IMG/VR virus record: IMGVR_UViG_3300033153_002351
Location: 1-29,629 of that record
Reading direction: 5' to 3' (one strand)
Source: a virus
Length of the DNA stretch: 29,629 nt
In this document: positions 17,422-26,579 of the stretch, piece by piece
Position numbering within the stretch: position 1 is the first letter of the stretch
How the letters are laid out: each line of letters begins with the position of its first letter
Translations under genes and position numbers: made by a program
Notes under the pieces: model-generated
Database searches by the model: none
The model's input: only the letters and a program-made list of their open reading frames with translations
What the model was told of the DNA's origin: nothing

Positions 17422-17841
17422 ATGGCTAAAGCAAAAGTAGTAACAAAGAAAGTAAGAATGGATCTTGATGATGTCATACGATATCAACTAATCACCCATT
17501 GCTTTATAAATCGTATTATGCTTAGTCGTGCAGAGATAGACTGTTTAACTATCTTAGGACAACTGGGTGATTATGAGCTAGCTGAATTTTGTTTATTGCC
17601 TCAAGTATCAGATGAACTCCTTAAGAACAAGATGGGTGCTGATTACAATAAGAATGAGCACAAGATAGGAATCTTTGTAAGCGCTCAGACTGTACGAAAC
17701 TTTATTAAGAAGGCATATGATAATGCTTTGGTTCATAAGGAAGGAACTAGTCGGAAAAAGATTCAGGTTAGTCCTAACCTTCAGATGTTATTTGAGGGTA
17801 CAATAGTGTTGGACTATAAAATCGCACACATTGCTACCTAA
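17422..17841 (+). CDS. Hypothetical protein with helix-turn-helix-like architecture
   Basis: The 139-aa product has helices around DLDDVIRYQLITHCFINRIM, SRAEIDCLTILGQLGDYELA and SAQTVRNFIKKAYDNALVHK, then KIQVSPNLQMLFEGTIVLDY. The repeated short helices ending in QTVRNFIKKAYDN resemble a winged-helix DNA-binding layout, and its neighbour is an IHF/HU-like protein. It overlaps that gene by 11 bases and follows the endolysin by one base. I know of no name for this protein. The call is by secondary-structure pattern only. Confidence 0.65.
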   Translation: MAKAKVVTKKVRMDLDDVIRYQLITHCFINRIMLSRAEIDCLTILGQLGDYELAEFCLLPQVSDELLKNKMGADYNKNEHKIGIFVSAQTVRNFIKKAYDNALVHKEGTSRKKIQVSPNLQMLFEGTIVLDYKIAHIAT

Positions 17842-18217
17842 GAACAGTAAACATTTTATTCAACCTACGGCAGATGAGTTGAACTATGATAAAACTATAG
17901 TTGAGGATGTTATAAGTTTCTTCTATGAAGATGTTCGAAGAACCCTTGTAGAAATGCGAGGACCAAATATCCAAGTAGAGAATCTTGGGTCTTTCAAGGT
18001 GAGAAATAATAAAATTCCCAAGCTAATTAATAAGTATGAACAATATTTAAATACCTTAGATAAAAAAGAATTCTCACAAGTAGCAATTATTAGAAGTGTT
18101 GAGAAACGTCTAGAGAAAACATTAAGATTAAAAAAGATTATGGATGAAGAGACGCAACGTAAGAAAGACCATTTAAAGATTAAAGATGAATACATTAGGA
18201 AAAATCTGGGAAAATAG
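17831..18217 (+). CDS. IHF/HU-like DNA-bending protein
   Basis: No ATG is available, so TTG at 17831 is the likely start (128 aa). Residues 20-55 show the HU/IHF dimer region (VEDVISFFYEDVRRTLVEM), then VENLGSFKVRNNKIPKL, where the LGSF(K/T)V strand is the family signature. The usual DNA-binding beta arm is replaced by a long, charged helical extension (residues 68-128). IHF/HU-like subunits encoded in the virion gene block are a known trait of crAss-like phages. A role in packaging or condensing DNA near the terminase is plausible. Both ends overlap neighbouring genes. Confidence 0.75.
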   Translation: MLPKNSKHFIQPTADELNYDKTIVEDVISFFYEDVRRTLVEMRGPNIQVENLGSFKVRNNKIPKLINKYEQYLNTLDKKEFSQVAIIRSVEKRLEKTLRLKKIMDEETQRKKDHLKIKDEYIRKNLGK

Positions 18218-18521
18218 ATATAAGATAGCTGAAGGCATTAAAAACTCAATTTTTAAGAAGGAAGACGTAGAAGAAGTAGTTAAAGAACGAATGAAAATTT
18301 GTGCACCATGTATAGATTTAGATGTAGAAGGAACTTACTGTGAAATAGCAGGCACACAACCTTGTTGTAAACAATGCGGTTGCTCCTTACATATAAAACT
18401 AAGATCTTTATCATCAGGTTGCGGTAATGAAGAGGATCCAAAATGGAACCCTGTAATAACACAAACAGAAGAAGATGAGCTCAAAGAAAGCATCGGATAT
18501 GATGATGGACATCATGACTGA
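18186..18521 (+). CDS. Small zinc-ribbon protein
   Basis: The 111-aa product has a helical start (IWENRYKIAEGIKNSIFKKE), then KERMKICAPCIDLD, a Cys at CEIAGTQPCCKQCGCSLHIK and SSGCGNEEDPKW. The series of CxxC, CCxxCxC and a last Cys before DPKW matches a recurrent phage zinc-ribbon type (Cys pair, CGC.L..K, CP...W). Such proteins are common near terminase or portal genes, but their role is not established. It overlaps both neighbours by more than 30 bases. Confidence 0.72.
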   Translation: MNTLGKIWENRYKIAEGIKNSIFKKEDVEEVVKERMKICAPCIDLDVEGTYCEIAGTQPCCKQCGCSLHIKLRSLSSGCGNEEDPKWNPVITQTEEDELKESIGYDDGHHD

Positions 18522-18813
18522 TAATTTTGAAGTATTAATTGGCAAAGGCCTTAGGCAACAAATAGAGGAATCTCACAAGGTTCCTTATACGTCCGTGAGT
18601 CCTTCGGATGTACGTGACAATTTGATCCGGCTGATCTTTAAAGAGGAGTTTGATCAGCTAGATAAATTATTGAAAAAGAACATTATACGTGATAATCAAC
18701 ATGCAACATTAACAGCTATGATTCTTTCTTCAGATAACGAGAGTACGGAACTAGCTCAAGACCTAATCAAAGTGATAACCAAAAAACATGGCAATAGAAT
18801 TCACGGCACATGA
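18475..18813 (+). CDS. Small helical hypothetical protein
   Basis: The longest frame gives 112 aa, but ATGs at 18499-18505 and 18514 (MTDNFEVLIGKG) are possible; the last overlaps the TGA of the upstream gene and would give 99 aa. The body is helical and charged (DVRDNLIRLIFKEEFDQLDK, then NESTELAQDLIKVITKK). It overlaps the nuclease gene by 26 bases. Nothing else is seen. Confidence 0.62.
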   Translation: MSSKKASDMMMDIMTDNFEVLIGKGLRQQIEESHKVPYTSVSPSDVRDNLIRLIFKEEFDQLDKLLKKNIIRDNQHATLTAMILSSDNESTELAQDLIKVITKKHGNRIHGT

Positions 18814-19603
18814 CCATAAATACACAAGTATAGATGACGCCGATATAGAATGGACAAGTGTAACAAGTTTAATAAGTAAATTTAAACCTCCATTTGAGAG
18901 AGATAAAATTGCAGAAGCTTGTTCTAAAAAGAAAAGCAGTAAGTGGTTCGGACTTACTCCAGATGAAATTAAAAACATCTGGGAAGGTGAAGCTAACAGA
19001 GCAACTACTCTAGGAAGTTGGTATCATGACCAACGTGAAGCAGATCTAATTGCCTGTGATACTCTTGAGAGAGATAATGTCGATATACAAATCATTCGTC
19101 CCATAGAAGAAGGAGATAAGAAAATTGCTCCTGATCAGAAGCTTTCTGAAGGAATTTATCCTGAACACATGGTTTATCTAAAATCAGCTAAGGTTTGTGG
19201 ACAAGCGGATAGGGTAGAAGTGATTGGTGACCGTATTGATCTCTACGATTATAAGACTAACAAAGAAATTAAGACTGAAGGTTACAAAGGACGCGATGGT
19301 GTCACAAAGAAACTTCTAGGACCATGCAGTCATTTAGACGATTGTCATCTAATGCATTATGCTCTTCAATTAAGTGTTTATATGTATATTATGCTTAAAC
19401 ATAATCACCACCTTAAACCTGGTAAATTAGAGATACATCATATTATATTTGAAAAAGAAAGCGAAGATGAATATGGCTACCCTATTACGGCTATAGATCC
19501 TAACGGAGATCCTATAGTAAAAGAACTTGTTAAATATGACCTACCTTATCTACAAAATGAAGTAAGAAATATGATTAAGTGGTTAAAACTTAATAGATCA
19601 TGA
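18788..19603 (+). CDS. PD-(D/E)XK superfamily nuclease (RecB/Cas4-like)
   Basis: The 271-aa protein has the RecB-type order of motifs: VTSLISKFKPPFERDKIAEA (substrate loop and start helix), TLGSWYHDQREADLI with the His of motif I, GQADRVEVIGDRIDLYDYKT with the Asp (D in GQAD), Asp-Leu and the DYKT lysine of motif II/III, then a Gln/Tyr helix (MHYALQLSVYMYIML). These residues bind the metal and cut DNA. Cas4/RecB-like nucleases close to the terminase genes occur in several large phages, where they may process DNA ends or help packaging. Its end overlaps the next gene by four bases (ATGA). Confidence 0.82.
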   Translation: MAIEFTAHDHKYTSIDDADIEWTSVTSLISKFKPPFERDKIAEACSKKKSSKWFGLTPDEIKNIWEGEANRATTLGSWYHDQREADLIACDTLERDNVDIQIIRPIEEGDKKIAPDQKLSEGIYPEHMVYLKSAKVCGQADRVEVIGDRIDLYDYKTNKEIKTEGYKGRDGVTKKLLGPCSHLDDCHLMHYALQLSVYMYIMLKHNHHLKPGKLEIHHIIFEKESEDEYGYPITAIDPNGDPIVKELVKYDLPYLQNEVRNMIKWLKLNRS

Positions 19604-20127
19604 TAGAGTTATTTGAGTTAGAAGATGGTGTGATAAAACCCACAGTTCATTGCCATAATATTAACTGGCTTAAAGCAATTATGAAAAAGTGGAAGAAGAA
19701 AGAACAGCATCTTGCTATATACGCATATATCTTTTATATGAGCTGTCCTCATCCAATTAAGAACCCTTACTTTAATATGCCGGAAGAAGAACGTGAAGAA
19801 GCCGTTCTTAAGGATCTTATGCCTATTGAGATTGATACAGAATCTACTGAGGTCCTTACGGCTATTGAGGAAGCTGAGAAATTATATGTAACACCTACTG
19901 TTCGTGCTTATCGAGGTTTAGAAATCCTGATGGATAATCTTACTACTTATATATCCACAGCTGAAATAACTGCTGGTCGAGATGGGAACATTAATTCTCT
20001 TATAGCAACTGCTTCTAAGTTTAGTTCCATCCGAGATTCTTTTAAGAAAGTTAAAGCAGATCTTGAAGCAGAACAAAATATAGGTACTAAACGTGGTGGT
20101 GGTGATATGGCTTATGATCAACAATAA
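19600..20127 (+). CDS. Hypothetical protein directly upstream of the terminase, candidate small subunit
   Basis: The 175-aa product starts with a short beta part (IELFELEDGVIKPTVHCHNI) and continues helical (WLKAIMKKWKKKEQHLAIYA), followed by an acidic segment (residues 60-85). Residues 115-155 form a coiled-coil-like stretch (NSLIATASKFSSIRDSFKKV). It ends in GTKRGGGDMAYDQQ. The position, one base overlapping the large terminase start, and a central helical oligomer-type region fit a small terminase subunit, but I see no helix-turn-helix to confirm this. Confidence 0.6.
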   Translation: MIELFELEDGVIKPTVHCHNINWLKAIMKKWKKKEQHLAIYAYIFYMSCPHPIKNPYFNMPEEEREEAVLKDLMPIEIDTESTEVLTAIEEAEKLYVTPTVRAYRGLEILMDNLTTYISTAEITAGRDGNINSLIATASKFSSIRDSFKKVKADLEAEQNIGTKRGGGDMAYDQQ

Positions 20128-22340
20128 TGGAAAAACCATATATAGAAATACCTACCTGGAACGAAGGTGATTGGACTACCACGACCTATCAACATAGAGA
20201 TGAGTTTAAAGATGTTATTACTGATTTATTTAAAGAGCCAGGTCAGTATCAGTTTGATGAAACATCATATCAATTCAACCTACAAGCAAGAAGTTTCAAT
20301 AAGAATGGTGAGATATATACCTACGAAAACTATATGACCCGAGACTGGAAGAAGTATTGGGATATTGAGAAAGAGAAATGTCGTAAAGGTGTTCTTTACA
20401 TCAACGAAGGTAAGACCTTCTATCTACCTCGAGAATATTATATGTGGATAAACTTTCTACCCATCTTCGATAAGGTGAAGAAAGATTATGATTTTCCTTT
20501 AGTATGGGATATCCAGTATCACTTGTCACTATATGAACTTCTAGCTGAATTAAACTATCAACATGCTACCATGCTTAAGAAACGGCAAATGGCCTCTTCT
20601 TATTATCACATGGCTAAGCTTCTTAATCAAATTTGGTTTGAGCGTGGAGTTACCCTTAAGATGGGAGCCTCACTTGAGAAGCATATCAATCTTGGTGGTA
20701 GTTGGAAGTTCCTGAATGAGTATAGATCCTTCCTGAATGAAAAAACAGCCTGGTACCGTGATATGAATCCAGGTGGTGTATTAGAATGGCAACAACAAGT
20801 TGAGATGAAGGATGATCATGGACGAAAGACCATGCGGGGTAATAAGGGGACACTATTCGGTACATCCTTTGAGAATGACGCTACTAAAGGTGTTGGTGGA
20901 CCCTGTGCCATGTTCTTCTATGAAGAGGCTGGTATTGCTCCTACCATGGATATGACATTCGAGTTTATGCGTCCGGCTATGCAGGCGGGTGAAGAGACTA
21001 CCGGTCTATTCATTGCTGCAGGATCCGTTGGTGAGCTGAAACATTGTGAGCCTCTTAAAGATTTCACGCTAAACCCTGACGCTAATAACATGTACGCTGT
21101 GGAACATAACCTTATGGATGATAAGGGTACACGCGGTCGCACAGCTCTGTTTATTCCGGAGCAATGGGGAATGCACCCCTATATCGACAAGTTTGGTAAC
21201 TCAATGCCAATTGAAGCAGAAGCAGCTATTGATAAGATGCGAGCTGTATGGAAGAAAACCCTTTCTCCAGAGCGTTACAGACTTCGTATCTCCCAGCATC
21301 CTAAGAATATTGAAGAGGCCTTTGCTTACCGTGAGGAGTCTATATTTCCGTTACACCTGGTTGATAAACAAGAGAGGAATATTGAAGAGGGGGATTATCC
21401 TTATGAGTTGATTGAACTATCCTTTACTGATGAGACAGAAAAAATCATTAAGGTCAAGAAAACAACTAAACCACCTATCACATCTTTCCCTGTAGATAAA
21501 AAGATGGAAGATAAAACTGGATCTATCGTAGTCTGGGAAAGACCTGACGAGGGTGAAATTCCGTGGGGAACATATTATGGATCTATTGACCCCGTATCAG
21601 AAGGTAAGACTGTTACCTCAGATTCGTTATGTTCAATTTATATATATAAGAACCCAATTGAGGTTACTCGGTACGATGAGAATGGTGAGATGGAGAATTT
21701 CGTTGAAGGAGATAAAATCGTAGCTGCCTGGTGTGGTAGATTTGATGACATCAACAAAACACACAAACGTTTACAACTTATTATACAGTGGTATAACTCT
21801 TGGACGATTATTGAGAATAATATCTCATTATTTATTCAACATATGATCTTTAAGAAAAAACAGCAGTATCTGGTTCCTAAGAATCAAATTGCCTTTCTTA
21901 AAGAAGTTCAAGCTAATAAGACTAGTTATCAAGATTATGGATGGAGAAATGCTGGTACATTATTTAAGGCACATTTACTCAGTTATTATATTGAGTGGCT
22001 TAAGGAAGAGATCTATCACGAAACTAAGCCTGATGGTACTGTAGTAAAGACTACATATGGTATATCTAGGATTCCCGATAAGATGGCTATGGTTGAAATG
22101 AAGCATTATGCTGATGGAGTAAATGTCGATAGGTTAGTTACATTAGCATCATTAATTGCTTTTGCTAAAGTCCAACAAGCTAGTCGTGGATATCGTAAAC
22201 GTATTGAGGATGATACAGGAGAACACTTGGAAAAGTCAGAGGAAATGTTTAAATTAAATAAGAACCCTTTTCGTCACATTGGGCGTAGAGGTGGTGGTAA
22301 AAACCGCCCTCCTCGTTCACCATTTAAGAACATAAAGTAA
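20127..22340 (+). CDS. terL: Terminase large subunit
   Basis: The 737-aa protein has the ATPase-nuclease plan of DNA packaging motors. The ATPase shows a degenerate Walker A region at about 150-160 (LKKRQMASSY, no Gly-Lys-Ser/Thr) and a clear Walker B with the catalytic Glu at 262-268 (MFFYEEAG). The nuclease domain has Asp488 in YYGSIDPV, an acidic residue at Glu563 (WTIIENN) and a final VDRLVTLASLIAFA helix with Asp before it, the RNase H-type set that cuts concatemers. The last 70 residues are basic. Length exceeds the usual 450-600 aa. It converts ATP to DNA translocation at the portal encoded next. Its codon use and reading order are regular. Confidence 0.9.
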   Translation: MEKPYIEIPTWNEGDWTTTTYQHRDEFKDVITDLFKEPGQYQFDETSYQFNLQARSFNKNGEIYTYENYMTRDWKKYWDIEKEKCRKGVLYINEGKTFYLPREYYMWINFLPIFDKVKKDYDFPLVWDIQYHLSLYELLAELNYQHATMLKKRQMASSYYHMAKLLNQIWFERGVTLKMGASLEKHINLGGSWKFLNEYRSFLNEKTAWYRDMNPGGVLEWQQQVEMKDDHGRKTMRGNKGTLFGTSFENDATKGVGGPCAMFFYEEAGIAPTMDMTFEFMRPAMQAGEETTGLFIAAGSVGELKHCEPLKDFTLNPDANNMYAVEHNLMDDKGTRGRTALFIPEQWGMHPYIDKFGNSMPIEAEAAIDKMRAVWKKTLSPERYRLRISQHPKNIEEAFAYREESIFPLHLVDKQERNIEEGDYPYELIELSFTDETEKIIKVKKTTKPPITSFPVDKKMEDKTGSIVVWERPDEGEIPWGTYYGSIDPVSEGKTVTSDSLCSIYIYKNPIEVTRYDENGEMENFVEGDKIVAAWCGRFDDINKTHKRLQLIIQWYNSWTIIENNISLFIQHMIFKKKQQYLVPKNQIAFLKEVQANKTSYQDYGWRNAGTLFKAHLLSYYIEWLKEEIYHETKPDGTVVKTTYGISRIPDKMAMVEMKHYADGVNVDRLVTLASLIAFAKVQQASRGYRKRIEDDTGEHLEKSEEMFKLNKNPFRHIGRRGGGKNRPPRSPFKNIK

Positions 22341-22341
22341 T

Positions 22342-25116
22342 ATGAAGGTATACAACGCATTAGATCTCAAAAAAGGTGCTAAAGCTGATTATAACAAAAT
22401 GGGTACGATTACACAACCTGTTCAGTTTTTACCAGCTGCCGATAAAGGTCCTGAATGGGCTGCCTGGAATATGGACTGGTTAGAGTGGCAAGGGCAAAAG
22501 CAGCTTCGTAGAAATGCTCAACGATTAATGAAGAACTATAAGCTCGCTGCTGGTATTATCGACAAAGCTGATTATATTCCTTCAGTAGAGAATGATTATA
22601 CTGATATAGTTGAACAACTTACTGCAGAGGATCCTTCTGCTCTTGAATTAAAGTTTTATCCTATTATTCCAAATGTAGTTAATACACTTGTAACTGAGTT
22701 CTCTAAAAGAAATAAAATAGTACAGTTTCGAGGTGTAGATTCATATACTCACAATGAGATTCTTAATAAGAAACGTGAGCAGGTAGAGAATGTCTTAGTA
22801 AAACAGGCTGAGATGAATATGATGCAAAAGATGATTGATGCTGGTGCAGATCCTAATGATCCCCAGTTTCAACAACAGATGCAGCAGGAGACTTCTCCAG
22901 AGAAGCTTAAGACTCTTCCTGAGATTGAGAAGTTCTTCACAAAAGATTATCGTACGTTAGCTGAACAATGGGCCTCTCATCAACACACTGTGGATGAGGC
23001 TCGGTTCTCAATGGACGAACTAGAGGAGCGCGGATTTAGAGATTCCCTTATTACGGATCGTGAGTTCTGGCACTTCAAGATGTATGAAGATGATTATGAT
23101 ATTGAGCTATGGAACCCTGCTCTGACATTTTACCATAAGTCCCCAAGTGAACGTTATATCTCCAATAGTAATTTCGTAGGTAAGACTGAGATGATGACTA
23201 CAGCTGATATAATTGACCAGTTTGGCTGGTTAATGACAGAGTCTCAATTAGAATCAATTGAGTCCATCTATCCCGTAAGATCTGCAGGGTACCCGATTAC
23301 GGGTATGCAGAATGATGGATCTTACTATGATGCTACCAAATCACATGAATGGAATACGGCTAATCCTCCATCACTAGCTTATCGACAGTTTCTGTCTATG
23401 TCAGATAACTTTGAACATCAAGGTGGAGATATTGTTAATAGAATACTCGGAGAATCAGAAGACTATAATGATCTAGGGACAGCTCATTTATTACGTGTAA
23501 CTACGGCTTATTGGAAATCCCAAATGCGTGTAGGTCATCTTACTGAGAAAACAGAAGATGGAGATACCATTACTGCTATTATTACTGAAGACTATAAGGT
23601 AACTAATACACCGATCTATAATAATCAGTTAATCAACAATAAGGATAAACGTACTCTCGTATTCGGACAGCATATCGACTGGATCTGGATTAATCAAACA
23701 TGGGGAACACATAAGATTGGACCTAATCATCCAAGCTTCTGGGGAATGACATCTCCAGGTGGAATAAATCCTATATATTTAGGAATCAACCAGAATCAAC
23801 CTGGACCACTCAAGTTTCAATTTAAAGGAGATAAGACTCTTTATGGTTGTAAACTACCAGTAGAAGGACGCGTATTCTCTGATCGTAATACAAGATCCAA
23901 TGCGCTTGTGGATTTAATGAAACCATTCCAGATAGGATTTAACATTGTCAACAACCAAATTGCTGACATCTTAGTTGATGAATTAGGTACGATTATCATG
24001 ATTGATCAGAATGCGTTGCCTCGGCATTCATTAGGTGAAGATTGGGGTAAAGGTAACTATGCTAAGGCATACGTTGCTATGAAAGATTTTCAGATCTTAC
24101 CATTAGATCCAAGTATAGCCAATACTGAAAATGCTACACAATTTGGTCACTTCCAGACATTAAATATGGAACAGACCAGTAGACTTATGAGTCGTATCCA
24201 ATTGGGTAATTACTTTAAGCAAGAAGCATTCCAGGTAGTAGGGGTTAACCCTCAACGCATGGGTCAGCAAATAGGACAGTATGAAACAGCTACTGGAGTT
24301 GAGCAAGCAGTATCAGGTTCTTATGCACAAACTGAAGTTTACTTCAAACAACACTCAGATGAGTTAATGCCAAGAGTGCATCAAATGAGAACTGATTTAG
24401 CGCAATTTTATCAGTCCACTAACCCATCGGTTAGGTTACAGACAATGACTTCTACTGACGAACGAGTTAATTTCCAGATGAATGGTACCGATCTCCTACT
24501 CCGTGATATTAATGTCTATTGTGTTACTAAAGCTAATCACAGACATATACTGGAGAAGATGAGAGCTATGGCTGAACAGAGCACAGCTCAAGGTGGAGCA
24601 AGTATTTATGATCTTGGACCAATTGTTCAAGCTGAATCTGTGGGTACGCTTAATAACGTACTTAAAGATATTGAGGCTAAACAAATAGCTCAGCGTCAAG
24701 AAACAATGCAGCATGAGCAGCAGATGAAAGAGAAGGAGATGGAACAACGTAGTAAAGAACTACAAATGGCTAATGATCATGACCTATCTCTTCAGGAAAA
24801 TAAGAGTCGTACAGACATCTTGGTTGCTGAGATTAGAGCTTCTGGATTCGGTGCTATGCAAGATCTCAACGAGAATAAGCAGTCTGACTTTGTTGATGCT
24901 ATGACTGAACTTAAAAAGACTGAGCAGTTTCAGGAGCAAATTAATATGCAGCAGACTAAAGAGTCTAATAGACAAGCTGAAAATGTAAGTAAGCAAAACA
25001 TGAAGCGTGAAGAGATGGATCTTCAAAGAGAACTTAAAGATAAAGATTTACAAATTGCTCGAGAGAATAAGAACCAATATGACCAGAAAAAACCTAACAA
25101 AAAGGATAAAAAATAA
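22342..25116 (+). CDS. Portal protein
   Basis: The 924-aa protein follows the terminase by one base. It has an N-terminal domain with WAAWNMDWLEWQGQKQLRRN, then the central clip/stem-like region. Residues 760-924 form a long charged coiled coil (AKQIAQRQETMQHEQQMKEK, QENKSRTDILVAEIRASGFG, MQQTKESNRQAENVSKQNMK) ending in KKPNKKDKK. Order (terminase, portal, scaffold, capsid) and size support the call. Portals of this length with a Gln/Lys-rich tail are known in crAss-like and related podophages. The dodecamer would form the vertex channel for DNA entry and tail attachment. No other function fits a gene of this place and length. Confidence 0.82.
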   Translation: MKVYNALDLKKGAKADYNKMGTITQPVQFLPAADKGPEWAAWNMDWLEWQGQKQLRRNAQRLMKNYKLAAGIIDKADYIPSVENDYTDIVEQLTAEDPSALELKFYPIIPNVVNTLVTEFSKRNKIVQFRGVDSYTHNEILNKKREQVENVLVKQAEMNMMQKMIDAGADPNDPQFQQQMQQETSPEKLKTLPEIEKFFTKDYRTLAEQWASHQHTVDEARFSMDELEERGFRDSLITDREFWHFKMYEDDYDIELWNPALTFYHKSPSERYISNSNFVGKTEMMTTADIIDQFGWLMTESQLESIESIYPVRSAGYPITGMQNDGSYYDATKSHEWNTANPPSLAYRQFLSMSDNFEHQGGDIVNRILGESEDYNDLGTAHLLRVTTAYWKSQMRVGHLTEKTEDGDTITAIITEDYKVTNTPIYNNQLINNKDKRTLVFGQHIDWIWINQTWGTHKIGPNHPSFWGMTSPGGINPIYLGINQNQPGPLKFQFKGDKTLYGCKLPVEGRVFSDRNTRSNALVDLMKPFQIGFNIVNNQIADILVDELGTIIMIDQNALPRHSLGEDWGKGNYAKAYVAMKDFQILPLDPSIANTENATQFGHFQTLNMEQTSRLMSRIQLGNYFKQEAFQVVGVNPQRMGQQIGQYETATGVEQAVSGSYAQTEVYFKQHSDELMPRVHQMRTDLAQFYQSTNPSVRLQTMTSTDERVNFQMNGTDLLLRDINVYCVTKANHRHILEKMRAMAEQSTAQGGASIYDLGPIVQAESVGTLNNVLKDIEAKQIAQRQETMQHEQQMKEKEMEQRSKELQMANDHDLSLQENKSRTDILVAEIRASGFGAMQDLNENKQSDFVDAMTELKKTEQFQEQINMQQTKESNRQAENVSKQNMKREEMDLQRELKDKDLQIARENKNQYDQKKPNKKDKK

Positions 25117-25119
25117 TCT

Positions 25120-25237
25120 GTAGCTATATTATAGAATATTTTTAGAGTCTAAGTAGGAGTTTGTTAAATGTTACAGGTTTAATTTGTTTAATTTTGAGTA
25201 TATTATTAATAACAGTTCGTACCTAAACCAACAACAT
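25120..25237 (+). promoter_or_regulatory. Gap with a possible promoter before the scaffold-like gene
   Basis: It contains TAGCTATATTATAG near 25122-25135, which resembles GGCTATATTATAAT upstream of the 10348 gene. It also contains TAATTTTG (-7-like) near 25190 with a TTTG 25 bases before it, which is a little far. Either could give the capsid genes an extra promoter. Confidence 0.35.
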
Positions 25238-26542
25238 ATGAGTACAAAAAATGAAACAGTCGTAAGTGAAGTCGAGATTGACAACCTAGATGACATTTTC
25301 GGAACAGGTGCCGCTAGTGTAATGACACCAGGGGAAGATGGTCCATCTAAGAATATCTTTGATAGACCTGGTAAAGAGAATAAAGAGTTCTTTGATAAAC
25401 CTGCAGCAGAACATGCTGCAGATCTGAAAGATAAATCACCAGTTGAAGAAGAGGATAAACCTCTTGTAGAAGGTGAAGACAAACCAATTGTTGAGGAAGA
25501 GGATAAGCCAGGTGAGCTTTCTCCAGAAGCAATCGCAGCAACCCTTGATGTGGATGTTAAGATTGATTCTGCAGATGATAAGAATTTAGGCGGTAGACCA
25601 ACTACAATGGAAGCTGTTGCAAAACAATTATATGAAAAGAAATTGATTCAGCCTTTTAAAGGAGAAGAAGATTTCTCTAAATATAAAGAACAGGATTTTG
25701 TAGAGCTTTTCGAAATGAATGCTAAAAACAACAATGATACTATACAGAAAGATGTTGAAGCAGCATTCTTTCAGTCATTAAGTCCAAGACTACAACAAGC
25801 ATATCATTACGTTGCTCAAGGTGGTCAAGATGAGATTGCATTATTTCAAGCTCTTGCGGCTTCAGAGGAAATGAGACAAGTTGATATTACTACTGAAGAT
25901 GGGCAAGAATATGCCGTTAGACAATACTACCAAGCTACTAATTACGGATCATCTCAAGAGATTGAAACAGAAATTAACAAGCTTAAAGATCGAGGCGAAC
26001 TTGAAGAGAAAGCTGAAAGATTCAAACCCAAGTTAGATCAAATGCAAGAAAGCGTTGTTCAGCAAAAGCTTCAACAACAAGAAACGTCAAATAAACAAAA
26101 GCATTCTCAAATGCAAGGATACATGGATAGTGTATATGATGTACTTGAGAAAGGGAAGGTGAATGATTTAGAGTTGGATGGTAATGTTCAGAATATGCTT
26201 TATGAAGGCTTAGTTAATCCTAAATATCCATCTATCTCTGGTAAGTCCACTAACCTCTTAGGTGCATTGCTCGAGAAGTATCAATGGGTAGAACCAAATC
26301 ACGAACTTGTAGCTGAAGCATTATATCTACTTGCAGATCCTGAAGGCTACCGTGAGAAAGTAAGAGAGGTTAATAATAAAGAAACTGTTGCTGAGACCGT
26401 AAGGACACTTAAGACAGAAGCATCTTCAAGTAAGGCCGGTGGCTCCTCTATACCGGAAGAAGTTGATAATAACCAACGACCAATTAACAAAGGGGATGGA
26501 ATACAACGTAAGAAGAATAATTTCTTCGCACGTAAAAAATAA
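25238..26542 (+). CDS. Probable capsid scaffold protein
   Basis: I use the ATG at 25238 (MSTKNETVVSEVEIDNLDDI, 434 aa); an in-frame TTG at 25184 would add 18 residues of unlikely type. The acidic N-terminal region (residues 1-110) has short repeats of EEEDKP and GEDKP. The middle is helical (KYKEQDFVELFEMNAKNN ... FQALAASEEM), with a coiled coil around 255-300 (LKDRGELEEKAERFKPKLDQ, VVQQKLQQQETSNKQK), and the tail is basic (RKKNNFFARKK). A long acidic helical protein with a basic end placed between portal and capsid is the usual scaffold pattern. The basic tail would bind the capsid subunit. Confidence 0.7.
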   Translation: MSTKNETVVSEVEIDNLDDIFGTGAASVMTPGEDGPSKNIFDRPGKENKEFFDKPAAEHAADLKDKSPVEEEDKPLVEGEDKPIVEEEDKPGELSPEAIAATLDVDVKIDSADDKNLGGRPTTMEAVAKQLYEKKLIQPFKGEEDFSKYKEQDFVELFEMNAKNNNDTIQKDVEAAFFQSLSPRLQQAYHYVAQGGQDEIALFQALAASEEMRQVDITTEDGQEYAVRQYYQATNYGSSQEIETEINKLKDRGELEEKAERFKPKLDQMQESVVQQKLQQQETSNKQKHSQMQGYMDSVYDVLEKGKVNDLELDGNVQNMLYEGLVNPKYPSISGKSTNLLGALLEKYQWVEPNHELVAEALYLLADPEGYREKVREVNNKETVAETVRTLKTEASSSKAGGSSIPEEVDNNQRPINKGDGIQRKKNNFFARKK

Positions 26543-26579
26543 TAACAAATAAATAAACATAAATTAAACTATCACAATT

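Noticed and set aside
25184-25237. TTG start of the scaffold-like gene
   Set aside because: The ATG at 25238 gives a protein start of normal type, and the 18 added residues (MFNFEYI and on) come from A/T-rich leader sequence.
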